From the NCBI GenBank assembly GCA_937900985.1, contig CALCGM010000546.1:1-6599 (forward strand): a stretch of DNA of 6,599 bases, written 5' to 3'. The stretch's first letter is position 1. The number at the start of each line of letters is the position of its first letter. Shown in pieces: positions 1-6,599 of this stretch. A model generated the notes under the pieces. The model was not told the origin of the DNA, did no database searches, and saw nothing but the letters and a program-made list of their open reading frames with translations. The DNA comes from an uncultured Planctomycetaceae bacterium (GTDB lineage Bacteria > Planctomycetota > Planctomycetia > Pirellulales > UBA1268). Made by a program: the position numbers and the translations under genes.

Positions 1-284
1 GAAAGCGCCGCTCGATGCTCTCTGTGCTGCTCTGCAGCCGGGAAACCGGTGCTGCTCCAGCAGCGGCCTTGGCTGTCAGCCGCCGCCAGTCCCCAAGTTG
101 ACCTCCCCTCTCGCTGCCGCCTTCCCCTTTATGGACAGCAGCCCCAGATCCGGGCTGCATCGCCGCGAAATGCCAGCAGCGCGGCCTCCCCACTCGGAGC
201 CTCCGTCGTGCACCTGAAACTCGCGGCATGCCGCAGAGCCGCGTTACAAGACGCCGAATCACCCACAGATTCTGGGGAAGAGCC
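1..284. other. Left-flank sequence with no supportable gene
   Basis: This stretch lies between the window edge and the first copy of the direct repeat. I read both strands. The frames are either short or give low-complexity, Ser/Pro/Arg-rich products with no recognisable motif. A long plus-strand frame begins here, but it only stays open because it continues antisense to the nucleotidyltransferase gene. Small dyads (for example GAATC/GATTC at 256-272, and GCTGCT/AGCAGC at 51-64) are too weak to call terminators. It may be the intergenic region downstream of the leftward nucleotidyltransferase gene. Confidence 0.5.
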
Positions 285-285
285 C

Positions 286-870
286 CTATTCTCCGGTCAC
301 TGCCAGGGCCGCCTCCAGCCAGGCGGTACGTTGCTCCTCGCCGTCGGCCACTGTCGCCCATTCACGGCGGATGAGTTCGACGTTGAGTTCCGAAGCATTC
401 GCGGCGATCAGCGTGCGGATGTCTTCCTGGTCCTGGGGGCGAAAGGCCACCATCTTCGTGATGATCAGCCCCTCGGCCGCGAGCACCCGGAGCGAGTGGC
501 CGGCCGTCCACGGTATCGACGTCGCCGCGGCCAGCGCATGGGCGTAGAGCGGCAAAACCGGCTTGAGCCAGTCGATCCGAACCACGCCAAATCGGAAGGC
601 CGTCATGTGGTGCTGAACGAACTCCCGGATGACGGTGTCGGCGTCGAGCGAGAATCCGCGGCGAATCAGTTCATCGAGCAGCCCAGGCAGCGCCACCTGC
701 GGCACGGACAGAAGGATGTCTACATCCTGTGTGAAACGGGGGCGGCCGCGGAGCATCGTCGCGAGTCCGCCGAGCAGTGCATATTCGATGCCACGCTCGA
801 CAAAGACTTCGCTGAGCGTCTCGACGGCCGTCACCAGATCGCCCGCAAGCGACTCAGTGGGTTCGGGCAT
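286..870 (-). CDS. Nucleotidyltransferase-fold protein, AbiEii/DUF6036-like (copy 1)
   Basis: The product is 194 residues, from ATG at 868-870 to TAG at 286-288. It shows the core of the DNA polymerase beta-like nucleotidyltransferase fold. A Gly-Gly motif (G34-G35, context YALLGGLATMLRG) is followed by an Asp-x-Asp metal site (D49 and D51, context RFTQDVDILL). A likely third carboxylate is D100 in VVRIDWLKP. The later segment KMVAFRPQDQEDI (139-151) matches the region that AbiEii-like and related stand-alone nucleotidyltransferases carry after the core. Enzymes of this superfamily transfer NMP to a protein, tRNA or small molecule, and several act as toxins in two-gene modules. The actual substrate here is unknown. 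The start overlaps the end of the upstream 80-residue gene by 17 bp, suggesting translational coupling. A longer upstream in-frame extension exists, but it runs antisense-like through the small gene and lacks family similarity. Confidence 0.82.
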   Translation of the reverse strand: MPEPTESLAGDLVTAVETLSEVFVERGIEYALLGGLATMLRGRPRFTQDVDILLSVPQVALPGLLDELIRRGFSLDADTVIREFVQHHMTAFRFGVVRIDWLKPVLPLYAHALAAATSIPWTAGHSLRVLAAEGLIITKMVAFRPQDQEDIRTLIAANASELNVELIRREWATVADGEEQRTAWLEAALAVTGE

Positions 871-1096
871 GTCGCACCACGAACTGGCTGATCGCCTCTC
901 GGGCGGCCTGCTCCTGCCGCTCTTGCTCCGCTTCGAGATGGGCTCGTTTCGGTGACCTCGCCAGCAAGATCGCCCCCCCGGCGAGGGTCGATCGAATCGC
1001 CCGCATCCGCTCCTCGGGCGAGGCGGTGCGAAAGCGGGCAGCCTCCTCGGCGATGACCGCGGAGTCGCTCGGAAAACGGAGGACACCGATGACCAT
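854..1096 (-). CDS. Small hypothetical protein, partner of nucleotidyltransferase (copy 1)
   Basis: This 80-residue product runs from ATG at 1094-1096 to TGA at 854-856. I do not recognise a named family. The sequence begins MVIGVLRFPSDSAV, then has a charged, Ala/Arg/Glu-rich, probably all-helical body containing SPEERMRAIRSTLAGG (26-41) and a long helix AHLEAEQERQEQAAREAISQ (52-71). No signal peptide, membrane segment or obvious DNA-binding motif is visible. It sits directly upstream of the nucleotidyltransferase gene and overlaps it by 17 bp in another frame, so the two are almost surely one operon. By position and size it could be the antitoxin or a specificity partner of the enzyme, but that is inference. 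No strong Shine-Dalgarno is seen before the ATG. The frame stays open further upstream, so a longer protein is possible though not supported by composition. Confidence 0.62.
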   Translation of the reverse strand: MVIGVLRFPSDSAVIAEEAARFRTASPEERMRAIRSTLAGGAILLARSPKRAHLEAEQERQEQAAREAISQFVVRHARTH

Positions 1097-1118
1097 GGCG
1101 TGGCAACGCTCGCAACCG

Positions 1119-1154
1119 GGATTTGAAACTCTGTAGGAAGTATACGAACCAAAC
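1119..1154 (-). pseudogene. GIY-YIG-like N-terminal stub (copy 1)
   Basis: A minus-strand frame reads VWFVYFLQSFKS. This closely resembles the opening beta-strand of small GIY-YIG nuclease-family proteins, which typically begin with an aromatic/Val-Tyr-(V/I/F)-L-(Q/R)-S pattern leading to the Tyr-Ile-Gly motif. After this dozen residues the frame turns into Arg-rich nonsense with no Tyr-Ile-Gly, no catalytic Arg and no Glu, and it runs out of frame across the small hypothetical gene. I read it as a tiny relic of a GIY-YIG gene fused to the start of the module. Twelve residues is little evidence, so chance resemblance remains possible. Confidence 0.35.
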
Positions 1155-1205
1155 GGTGCCAGCCACCAAATCTGGGCCACAGCCCTTGGCGAGGCCCGCG
1201 GGCCT
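1155..1205. repeat. Cluster of small palindromes upstream of the small gene (copy 1)
   Basis: Three dyads lie in about 50 bp. GGTG-CCAGC-CACC is at 1155-1167. GGGC-CACA-GCCC is at 1174-1185. A perfect 14-bp palindrome, AGGCCCGCGGGCCT, is at 1192-1205. No T-tract follows on either strand, so a standard terminator is not supported. They could be an operator for module autoregulation, a REP-like intergenic repeat, or recombination-prone sequence. The same cluster is at 2482-2532. Confidence 0.5.
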
Positions 1206-1276
1206 GAAGCCCTTTGAGTAGCGTGGAGCAGGTGGATGATTCGGGGCAGAAAAGTTGCCAGCTTGCCCACCTGCGT

Positions 1277-1420
1277 GGCCGAACGCCTGTTTTTATCACG
1301 ACCTACCAGCTTGGTTATCGCTTCTGGATTGTGGTCGGAACCAAAGACTCCATTGTGAAACGACTCGATGAGCTGTGGGAGAAATATTCGGAGGAATCTT
1401 TCGAGCTGACAAATCCGTAG
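1277..1420 (+). pseudogene. C-terminal fragment of an unidentified gene
   Basis: Just outside repeat copy 1, a plus-strand frame reads about 47 residues ending at TAG (1418-1420). It includes TTYQLGYRFWIVVGTKDS and then a charged helix, KRLDELWEKYSEESFELTNP. The composition (Trp, Tyr, Lys, Glu; amphipathic) looks like a genuine protein end. It is also AT-richer than its neighbours, consistent with foreign origin. The frame continues leftwards into the repeat only as out-of-context sequence starting at an ATG at 1214. I infer that the repeat boundary truncated a longer gene. I do not recognise the family. A short orphan gene of 68 codons (1214-1420) is the alternative. Confidence 0.4.
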
Positions 1421-1611
1421 TCCTTCTCCGACTCCACAGGAACGGCTCAAGGCTTCCCCCTGCGAACCAGTATCCGCAGCCGTCCAGCCTCGTACTGCGA
1501 GGCATTGTTCGCAAAAGTCCAGTCGCTGGCACACGAGATCGAGCGACTGCTCAGATTCAGCGGACCGCCGTTTTTGTCCGGTCCAGGGTTGGCAAGCGAG
1601 CCGCTCTGCGG
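1421..1611. other. Spacer between repeat copies, no clear gene
   Basis: This 191-bp remainder of the spacer runs from the TAG of the truncated plus-strand frame to the start of repeat copy 2. A plus-strand frame around 1490-1605 reads YCEALFAKVQSLAHEIERLL and is helix-like. It has no convincing start, and it is interrupted by the repeat boundary, where it continues antisense to the nucleotidyltransferase. It may be another gene remnant, but I cannot identify it. No terminator with a T-tract is seen. Confidence 0.4.
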
Positions 1612-1612
1612 C

Positions 1613-2197
1613 CTATTCTCCGGTCACTGCCAGGGCCGCCTCCAGCCAGGCGGTACGTTGCTCCTCGCCGTCGGCCACTGTCGCCCATTCACGGCGGATG
1701 AGTTCGACGTTGAGTTCCGAAGCATTCGCGGCGATCAGCGTGCGGATGTCTTCCTGGTCCTGGGGGCGAAAGGCCACCATCTTCGTGATGATCAGCCCCT
1801 CGGCCGCGAGCACCCGGAGCGAGTGGCCGGCCGTCCACGGTATCGACGTCGCCGCGGCCAGCGCATGGGCGTAGAGCGGCAAAACCGGCTTGAGCCAGTC
1901 GATCCGAACCACGCCAAATCGGAAGGCCGTCATGTGGTGCTGAACGAACTCCCGGATGACGGTGTCGGCGTCGAGCGAGAATCCGCGGCGAATCAGTTCA
2001 TCGAGCAGCCCAGGCAGCGCCACCTGCGGCACGGACAGAAGGATGTCTACATCCTGTGTGAAACGGGGGCGGCCGCGGAGCATCGTCGCGAGTCCGCCGA
2101 GCAGTGCATATTCGATGCCACGCTCGACAAAGACTTCGCTGAGCGTCTCGACGGCCGTCACCAGATCGCCCGCAAGCGACTCAGTGGGTTCGGGCAT
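1613..2197 (-). CDS. Nucleotidyltransferase-fold protein, AbiEii/DUF6036-like (copy 2)
   Basis: The 194-residue translation is identical to that of the gene at 286-870, including the Gly-Gly motif, the Asp-Val-Asp metal site and the third Asp in VVRID. The reading frame is intact, so both copies look expressible. The start again overlaps the preceding small gene by 17 bp. On the minus strand this copy lies upstream of copy 1, with the spacer between the two modules, so readthrough into copy 1 would have to cross about 500 bp. Identity at amino-acid level with no disabled copy suggests either very recent duplication or selection to keep both. The function remains inferred from the fold only. 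Confidence 0.82.
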   Translation of the reverse strand: MPEPTESLAGDLVTAVETLSEVFVERGIEYALLGGLATMLRGRPRFTQDVDILLSVPQVALPGLLDELIRRGFSLDADTVIREFVQHHMTAFRFGVVRIDWLKPVLPLYAHALAAATSIPWTAGHSLRVLAAEGLIITKMVAFRPQDQEDIRTLIAANASELNVELIRREWATVADGEEQRTAWLEAALAVTGE

Positions 2198-2423
2198 GTC
2201 GCACCACGAACTGGCTGATCGCCTCTCGGGCGGCCTGCTCCTGCCGCTCTTGCTCCGCTTCGAGATGGGCTCGTTTCGGTGACCTCGCCAGCAAGATCGC
2301 CCCCCCGGCGAGGGTCGATCGAATCGCCCGCATCCGCTCCTCGGGCGAGGCGGTGCGAAAGCGGGCAGCCTCCTCGGCGATGACCGCGGAGTCGCTCGGA
2401 AAACGGAGGACACCGATGACCAT
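2181..2423 (-). CDS. Small hypothetical protein, partner of nucleotidyltransferase (copy 2)
   Basis: The 80-residue translation is identical to that of the gene at 854-1096, with the same ATG and the same 17-bp overlap with the downstream nucleotidyltransferase gene at 1613-2197. Preservation of both reading frames and their overlap in the two copies argues that the small frame is a real gene rather than a chance opening. The product is charged and predicted helical, with no recognised domain. The upstream 180 bp is shared with copy 1; beyond that, the sequence entering this copy is the transposase fragment at about 2600-2671. Confidence 0.62.
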   Translation of the reverse strand: MVIGVLRFPSDSAVIAEEAARFRTASPEERMRAIRSTLAGGAILLARSPKRAHLEAEQERQEQAAREAISQFVVRHARTH

Positions 2424-2445
2424 GGCGTGGCAACGCTCGCAACCG

Positions 2446-2481
2446 GGATTTGAAACTCTGTAGGAAGTATACGAACCAAAC
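2446..2481 (-). pseudogene. GIY-YIG-like N-terminal stub (copy 2)
   Basis: This is the duplicate of the 12-residue stub VWFVYFLQSFKS at 1119-1154, carried inside the second repeat copy. It too lacks everything downstream of the first beta-strand of the GIY-YIG fold. Because it is inside the repeat, the truncation happened before the duplication. Confidence 0.35.
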
Positions 2482-2532
2482 GGTGCCAGCCACCAAATCT
2501 GGGCCACAGCCCTTGGCGAGGCCCGCGGGCCT
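2482..2532. repeat. Cluster of small palindromes (copy 2)
   Basis: This is the same cluster as at 1155-1205, in the second repeat copy. The 14-bp perfect palindrome is at 2519-2532. No differences from copy 1 are seen in this stretch. Confidence 0.5.
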
Positions 2533-2599
2533 GAAGCCCTTTGAGTAGCGTGGAGCAGGTGGATGTTTCGGGGCAGAAAAGCTGCCAGCTTGCCCACCT

Positions 2600-2671
2600 G
2601 CGCATCTCGTGGACCGCGTCATTCCCCCGGTGCCCGTACGGCAGTGGATGGTCTCCGTGCCGAAGAGGATC
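2600..2671 (+). pseudogene. IS91-type transposase core fragment
   Basis: A plus-strand frame starting at the edge of repeat copy 2 reads AHLVDRVIPP, then VPVRQWMVSVPKR. This matches the well-known conserved stretch VPVRQWVLSVP(K/F)RLR of IS91/IS801-family (Y2-type) transposases, located just after the N-terminal zinc-binding region. About 23 residues are preserved. The zinc-binding domain to the left and the HUH/Tyr catalytic domain to the right are absent, so this is a dead remnant. The family match rests on a distinctive motif. The fragment's left edge coincides with the repeat end at 2602, so the element or its loss is tied to the rearrangement that placed copy 2. Confidence 0.7.
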
Positions 2672-2846
2672 AGCCGGCCGGGAGGCCCCCTTTGCCTGTT
2701 GCCACCCAGACCGGCTCCTCGCTCCAGGGGAAGCCGGTGGCCAGCACCTCGATCACGGCCTCCGGCAGCACCAGGGCGTCGAGGCGGGGATCGAGCCGAC
2801 CTTCTTCCGCTTGCGAACCCCCGGTTCGAAGTGAGCCGGCTCCTGC
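2670..2846 (-). pseudogene. Fragment of unidentified protein-coding gene
   Basis: A minus-strand frame ends at TGA (2670-2672). It includes LDPRLDALVLPEAVIEVLAT followed by GFPWSEEPVWVATGKGG. Nearly every codon ends in G or C, the bias seen in real genes of this genome, and the residue mix is that of a folded protein. There is no credible start codon. The upstream part runs out of frame into the yoeB remnant, so the N-terminus is missing. I do not recognise the family. The last two bases of its stop codon and the end of the transposase fragment overlap on opposite strands, marking a junction at about 2669. Confidence 0.45.
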
Positions 2847-2850
2847 CGGC
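2835..2850. repeat. Small inverted repeat at toxin truncation point
   Basis: GCCGGC-TCCT-GCCGGC forms a 6-bp stem with a 4-bp loop. It lies exactly where similarity to the YoeB toxin stops (2851). It is short and GC-rich, so it could be chance. A position right at a breakpoint makes it worth recording as a possible recombination or replication-slippage site. Confidence 0.4.
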
Positions 2851-2982
2851 GGGCGGCGGGCGGCGAAAGGGATTCTCCGCGAGCAAGGTCAGGAGGCTTT
2901 CCGCCTTGGGCCGCAATCCTGCGGCAGCAAGCCGGCGGGCGTCCTTGCGGGCCTGCCTGGTGAACACGATCTGCCAACTCAC
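2851..2982 (-). pseudogene. yoeB: Truncated YoeB/Txe-family mRNA interferase toxin
   Basis: From GTG at 2980-2982 the frame gives 44 residues, opening VSWQIVFTRQARKDARRLAA and continuing GLRPKAESLLTLLAENPF then RRPPP. This is the typical first half of the cyanobacterial/planctomycete-type YoeB subgroup (SWQIVFT-QA-KDA--L, then LLAENPFQTPPP). Family members continue with YEKL-GDLAGAYSRRIN and the HRLVYQV and MWTHYE segments that hold the catalytic Glu, Arg and His/Tyr. None of these follow here; the frame enters unrelated sequence. The RNase is therefore inactive. The GTG start overlaps the stop of the upstream antitoxin remnant by four bases (GTGA), the classic yefM-yoeB coupling. Confidence 0.8.
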
Positions 2983-3047
2983 CAGCCTAGTTCCCGGCTG
3001 CACTCTCCCGGGGGCGTGGCCAACCCTTCGCGGATCGACTCCCGCAT
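2979..3047 (-). pseudogene. yefM: C-terminal remnant of YefM/Phd-family antitoxin
   Basis: The frame ending at TGA (2979-2981) reads MRESIREGLATPPGECSREL followed by GW. This is the C-terminal, toxin-neutralising tail of YefM-type antitoxins, usually seen as LLSIPGMRESIREGLATP-EECS-ELDW. The DNA-binding Phd/YefM fold that should precede it (about 60-70 residues) is missing. Upstream of the Met the frame stays open but reads THENHRRRE and other Arg/His-rich sequence with no family resemblance. The break therefore falls at or just before 3047. Without the N-terminal fold the fragment cannot repress its promoter. Loss of antitoxin and toxin parts together is consistent with survivable decay of the pair. 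Confidence 0.75.
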
Positions 3048-3237
3048 CTCCCTGCGGCGATGGTTTTCGTGCGTCCGGCGAAGCGGGGTCGGCTTCGCGT
3101 GGCAAACCTTGTGACCGCGGCAACCATCGCCGAACCGCTCGAGCTTCGGCCGACTCCCTCACGCCACGGCGGAGACCGGCTCCGAGACCGGTGTCAGGCT
3201 GTTCACCGAGACCGCGAGGTCGCTGATATCAGTCCGG
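3048..3237. other. Degenerate sequence between yefM remnant and oxyR
   Basis: No gene is supportable here. The minus-strand frame leading into the antitoxin remnant is open back to a TGA at about 3157-3159. It codes an Arg/His-rich string (KLERFGDGCRGHKVCHAKPT) that I do not recognise. The stretch holds the stem-loop at 3078-3098 and a GAGACCGG direct repeat near 3173-3191. It is the region just downstream of oxyR and should hold that gene's transcription end, but no dyad plus T-tract is visible. Confidence 0.45.
3078..3098. repeat. Perfect stem-loop (7-bp stem, 7-nt loop)
   Basis: GCGAAGC at 3078-3084 pairs with GCTTCGC at 3092-3098 around the loop GGGGTCG. The arms match perfectly, but there is no T-run on either side, so an intrinsic terminator is not well supported. 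It sits between the broken antitoxin and the end of oxyR. It could be a REP-like element or an mRNA-stabilising 3' structure for oxyR, which is transcribed leftwards into it. Confidence 0.5.
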
Positions 3238-4122
3238 TCAGGCGGACGTGTGCGGGCTCTCCCGCAGGCACTCGCGGAAGGACCGCTGCAGGCGGCTTTC
3301 GAAGCGGTAGGGGTTCCAGGCGACGGCGATCGTGCGGGTCGGCTTGCGGCCAGCCAGTGAGCGATACACGCGGCGGTCGCTCTGGTCGCGATGCTTGGCC
3401 ATGGCCGGGATCATCGAGATGCCGTGGTCGAGGGCGACGAGCTCCTGCACCATCGCCAGCTGGCTTGTCCGCTCCACCGCCACCGGTTGAAACGATCGCT
3501 GGCGGCAAAACGACACGATCGTGTCGCAGAGGCAGTGGGCCTCGTCGAGCAGCACGAACGGCAGCGGCTCAAGATCGCCTATGCGAATCGATGGCTTTGT
3601 CGCCAGCGGATGCTCCGGCGGGAAGACCACCAGCAGCTCCTCGGTGAAGAGTTCTTCGATCTCGAGATACTTTGCCGGCACCGGCGTGGCAAGCACGGCC
3701 AGGTCGATCTCTCCCTGCGTGAGCGCTTTGAGCAGGGCGTCGGTCGTGTTTTCGAGAACCTGCACCGTGGCTTTCGGGAAACTCGTGGCAAACCCCCGCA
3801 GCACCTGCGGCAGAAAGTAGGGGGCGATCGTGGGAATCGCCCCGACGCGAAGGCGGCCGCTCTGGCCGTCGTCGGTGATCTCAGCCTTGGTGTCGGCGAG
3901 CATGGCAAACACCTGCCGGGCCCGTGACGCGAGCAGTGTGCCGGCGTCGGTCAGGGCGACCGACCGTGTTTTTCGCTCGAAGACCGGCCGACCGAGTTCC
4001 TCTTCGAGCCTCTGAATCGAGCGGCTGAGGGCCGGCTGGGAGAGGGCGAGGTCTTCGGCAGCCCGCGTGAAGCTCTGCCGCTCGGCCACTTTGAGGAAAT
4101 AGCGGAGCTGATCGAGGTCCAT
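3238..4122 (-). CDS. oxyR: OxyR-type LysR-family peroxide-responsive regulator
   Basis: This is a full-length LysR-type transcription factor of 294 residues (ATG at 4120-4122, TGA at 3238-3240). Residues 1-60 are the winged helix-turn-helix ([20 protein letters not shown], then [20 protein letters not shown]). The effector domain begins at about 90 ([17 protein letters not shown]). The decisive feature is [12 protein letters not shown]197 and C206 have the same nine-residue spacing and His-Cys-Leu context as the peroxidatic C199 and resolving C208 of E. coli OxyR, whose disulfide turns the protein into an activator on H2O2 exposure. An additional Cys, C199, lies two residues after the peroxidatic one, where E. 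coli has Arg. GAGGAG at 4131-4136 (8-nt spacing) supports the start. It is transcribed divergently from katG, the usual OxyR target, and probably autoregulates through the shared region. Confidence 0.9.
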   Translation of the reverse strand: MDLDQLRYFLKVAERQSFTRAAEDLALSQPALSRSIQRLEEELGRPVFERKTRSVALTDAGTLLASRARQVFAMLADTKAEITDDGQSGRLRVGAIPTIAPYFLPQVLRGFATSFPKATVQVLENTTDALLKALTQGEIDLAVLATPVPAKYLEIEELFTEELLVVFPPEHPLATKPSIRIGDLEPLPFVLLDEAHCLCDTIVSFCRQRSFQPVAVERTSQLAMVQELVALDHGISMIPAMAKHRDQSDRRVYRSLAGRKPTRTIAVAWNPYRFESRLQRSFRECLRESPHTSA

Positions 4123-4130
4123 GGGTGTCG

Positions 4131-4136
4131 CTCCTC
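4131..4136 (-). promoter_or_regulatory. Ribosome binding site of oxyR
   Basis: On the minus strand GAGGAG lies 8 nt before the ATG at 4120-4122. It fixes the start that yields the canonical [11 protein letters not shown]ysR N-terminus. Confidence 0.75.
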
Positions 4137-4158
4137 AGCGAGAAGTTCGGTAGTGATC

Positions 4159-6596
<2,438 letters not shown>

Positions 6597-6599
6597 ACG

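Larger units (their letters stand above)
285..1275. repeat. Direct repeat copy 1 (991 bp, two-gene nucleotidyltransferase module)
   Basis: This block recurs at 1612-2602 with a constant offset of 1327 bp and no indels. I see only two mismatches, both near the right end: position 1239 (A versus T at 2566) and 1255 (T versus C at 2582). The flanks differ completely on both sides. The ends are not inverted repeats of each other and I see no target-site duplication, so it is not a simple insertion sequence. The block contains the small hypothetical gene, the nucleotidyltransferase gene and about 180 bp upstream of them, so promoter and operon were probably duplicated together. Confidence 0.97.
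1612..2602. repeat. Direct repeat copy 2 (991 bp)
   Basis: This is the second copy of the block at 285-1275, in the same orientation, with a two-mismatch difference. Its right end abuts a fragment of an IS91-type transposase at about 2600-2671, whereas copy 1 abuts an unrelated truncated reading frame. The near-identity implies recent duplication or gene conversion. An assembly artefact is unlikely because the two flanks differ and the 336-bp spacer is unique. Confidence 0.97.

Noticed and set aside
49..891. Long plus-strand open frame of 280 codons, and its counterpart at 1505-2218
   Set aside because: It is antisense to the nucleotidyltransferase genes, His/Arg-rich, has no family resemblance, and is identical in both copies only because the DNA is duplicated.
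285..2602. CRISPR array or classical composite transposon explanation for the repeat
   Set aside because: The repeat is 991 bp, protein-coding and present only twice. It carries no transposase and has no terminal inverted repeats.
2808..2832. tRNA T-arm-like GGTTCGAA string
   Set aside because: Flanking bases do not form the 5-bp T stem, and no acceptor or anticodon arm can be drawn on either strand.
2158..3162. Minus-strand open frame of 334 codons spanning repeat copy 2 and the relic region
   Set aside because: It strings together the yoeB remnant, out-of-frame antisense sequence and repeat sequence. Only the yoeB part (2851-2982) has family similarity, so it is a mosaic, not one gene.
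3175..3192. ACCGG/CCGGT dyad just downstream of oxyR as a terminator
   Set aside because: The stem is only 5 bp with an 8-nt loop and is not followed by a T-tract on the minus strand.

Overview
The window is a high-GC bacterial segment in two very different halves. Both TA-type fragments and a compact divergent oxyR/katG pair fit many soil or aquatic bacteria. The style of the small accessory genes reminds me of Planctomycetota, but that is an impression rather than a proof. No rRNA, tRNA or CRISPR array is visible.

The right half (about 3238-6599) is ordinary, intact chromosome. A LysR-family peroxide sensor of the OxyR type is read leftwards. A full-length bifunctional catalase-peroxidase, katG, is read rightwards and carries an apparent N-terminal export signal. 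Their 176-bp shared control region holds a clean dyad with LysR-box spacing, a 31-bp-phased direct repeat and a plausible promoter. Together they read as a peroxide-sensing and peroxide-detoxifying unit: OxyR senses H2O2 through a Cys pair and probably switches on katG.

The left half (about 1-3237) is an accessory scrapyard. A 991-bp block (285-1275) is repeated in direct orientation at 1612-2602 with only two visible mismatches, separated by 336 bp of unrelated sequence. Each copy encodes, on the minus strand, an 80-residue hypothetical protein whose end overlaps by 17 bp the start of a 194-residue nucleotidyltransferase-fold protein. This layout suggests a small two-gene module, possibly toxin-antitoxin-like. 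Each block also carries a short GIY-YIG-like peptide stub and palindromes upstream of the small gene. The spacer holds the C-terminal end of an unidentified plus-strand gene.

Immediately right of the second copy (2600-3050) lies a run of broken genes: a short core piece of an IS91-type transposase, a strongly codon-biased fragment of an unknown minus-strand gene, and a yefM-yoeB toxin-antitoxin pair that has lost the antitoxin's N-terminus and the toxin's C-terminus. The next 190 bp up to oxyR holds only a stem-loop. This pattern points to repeated insertion, deletion and duplication at one site next to a stable oxyR-katG locus.
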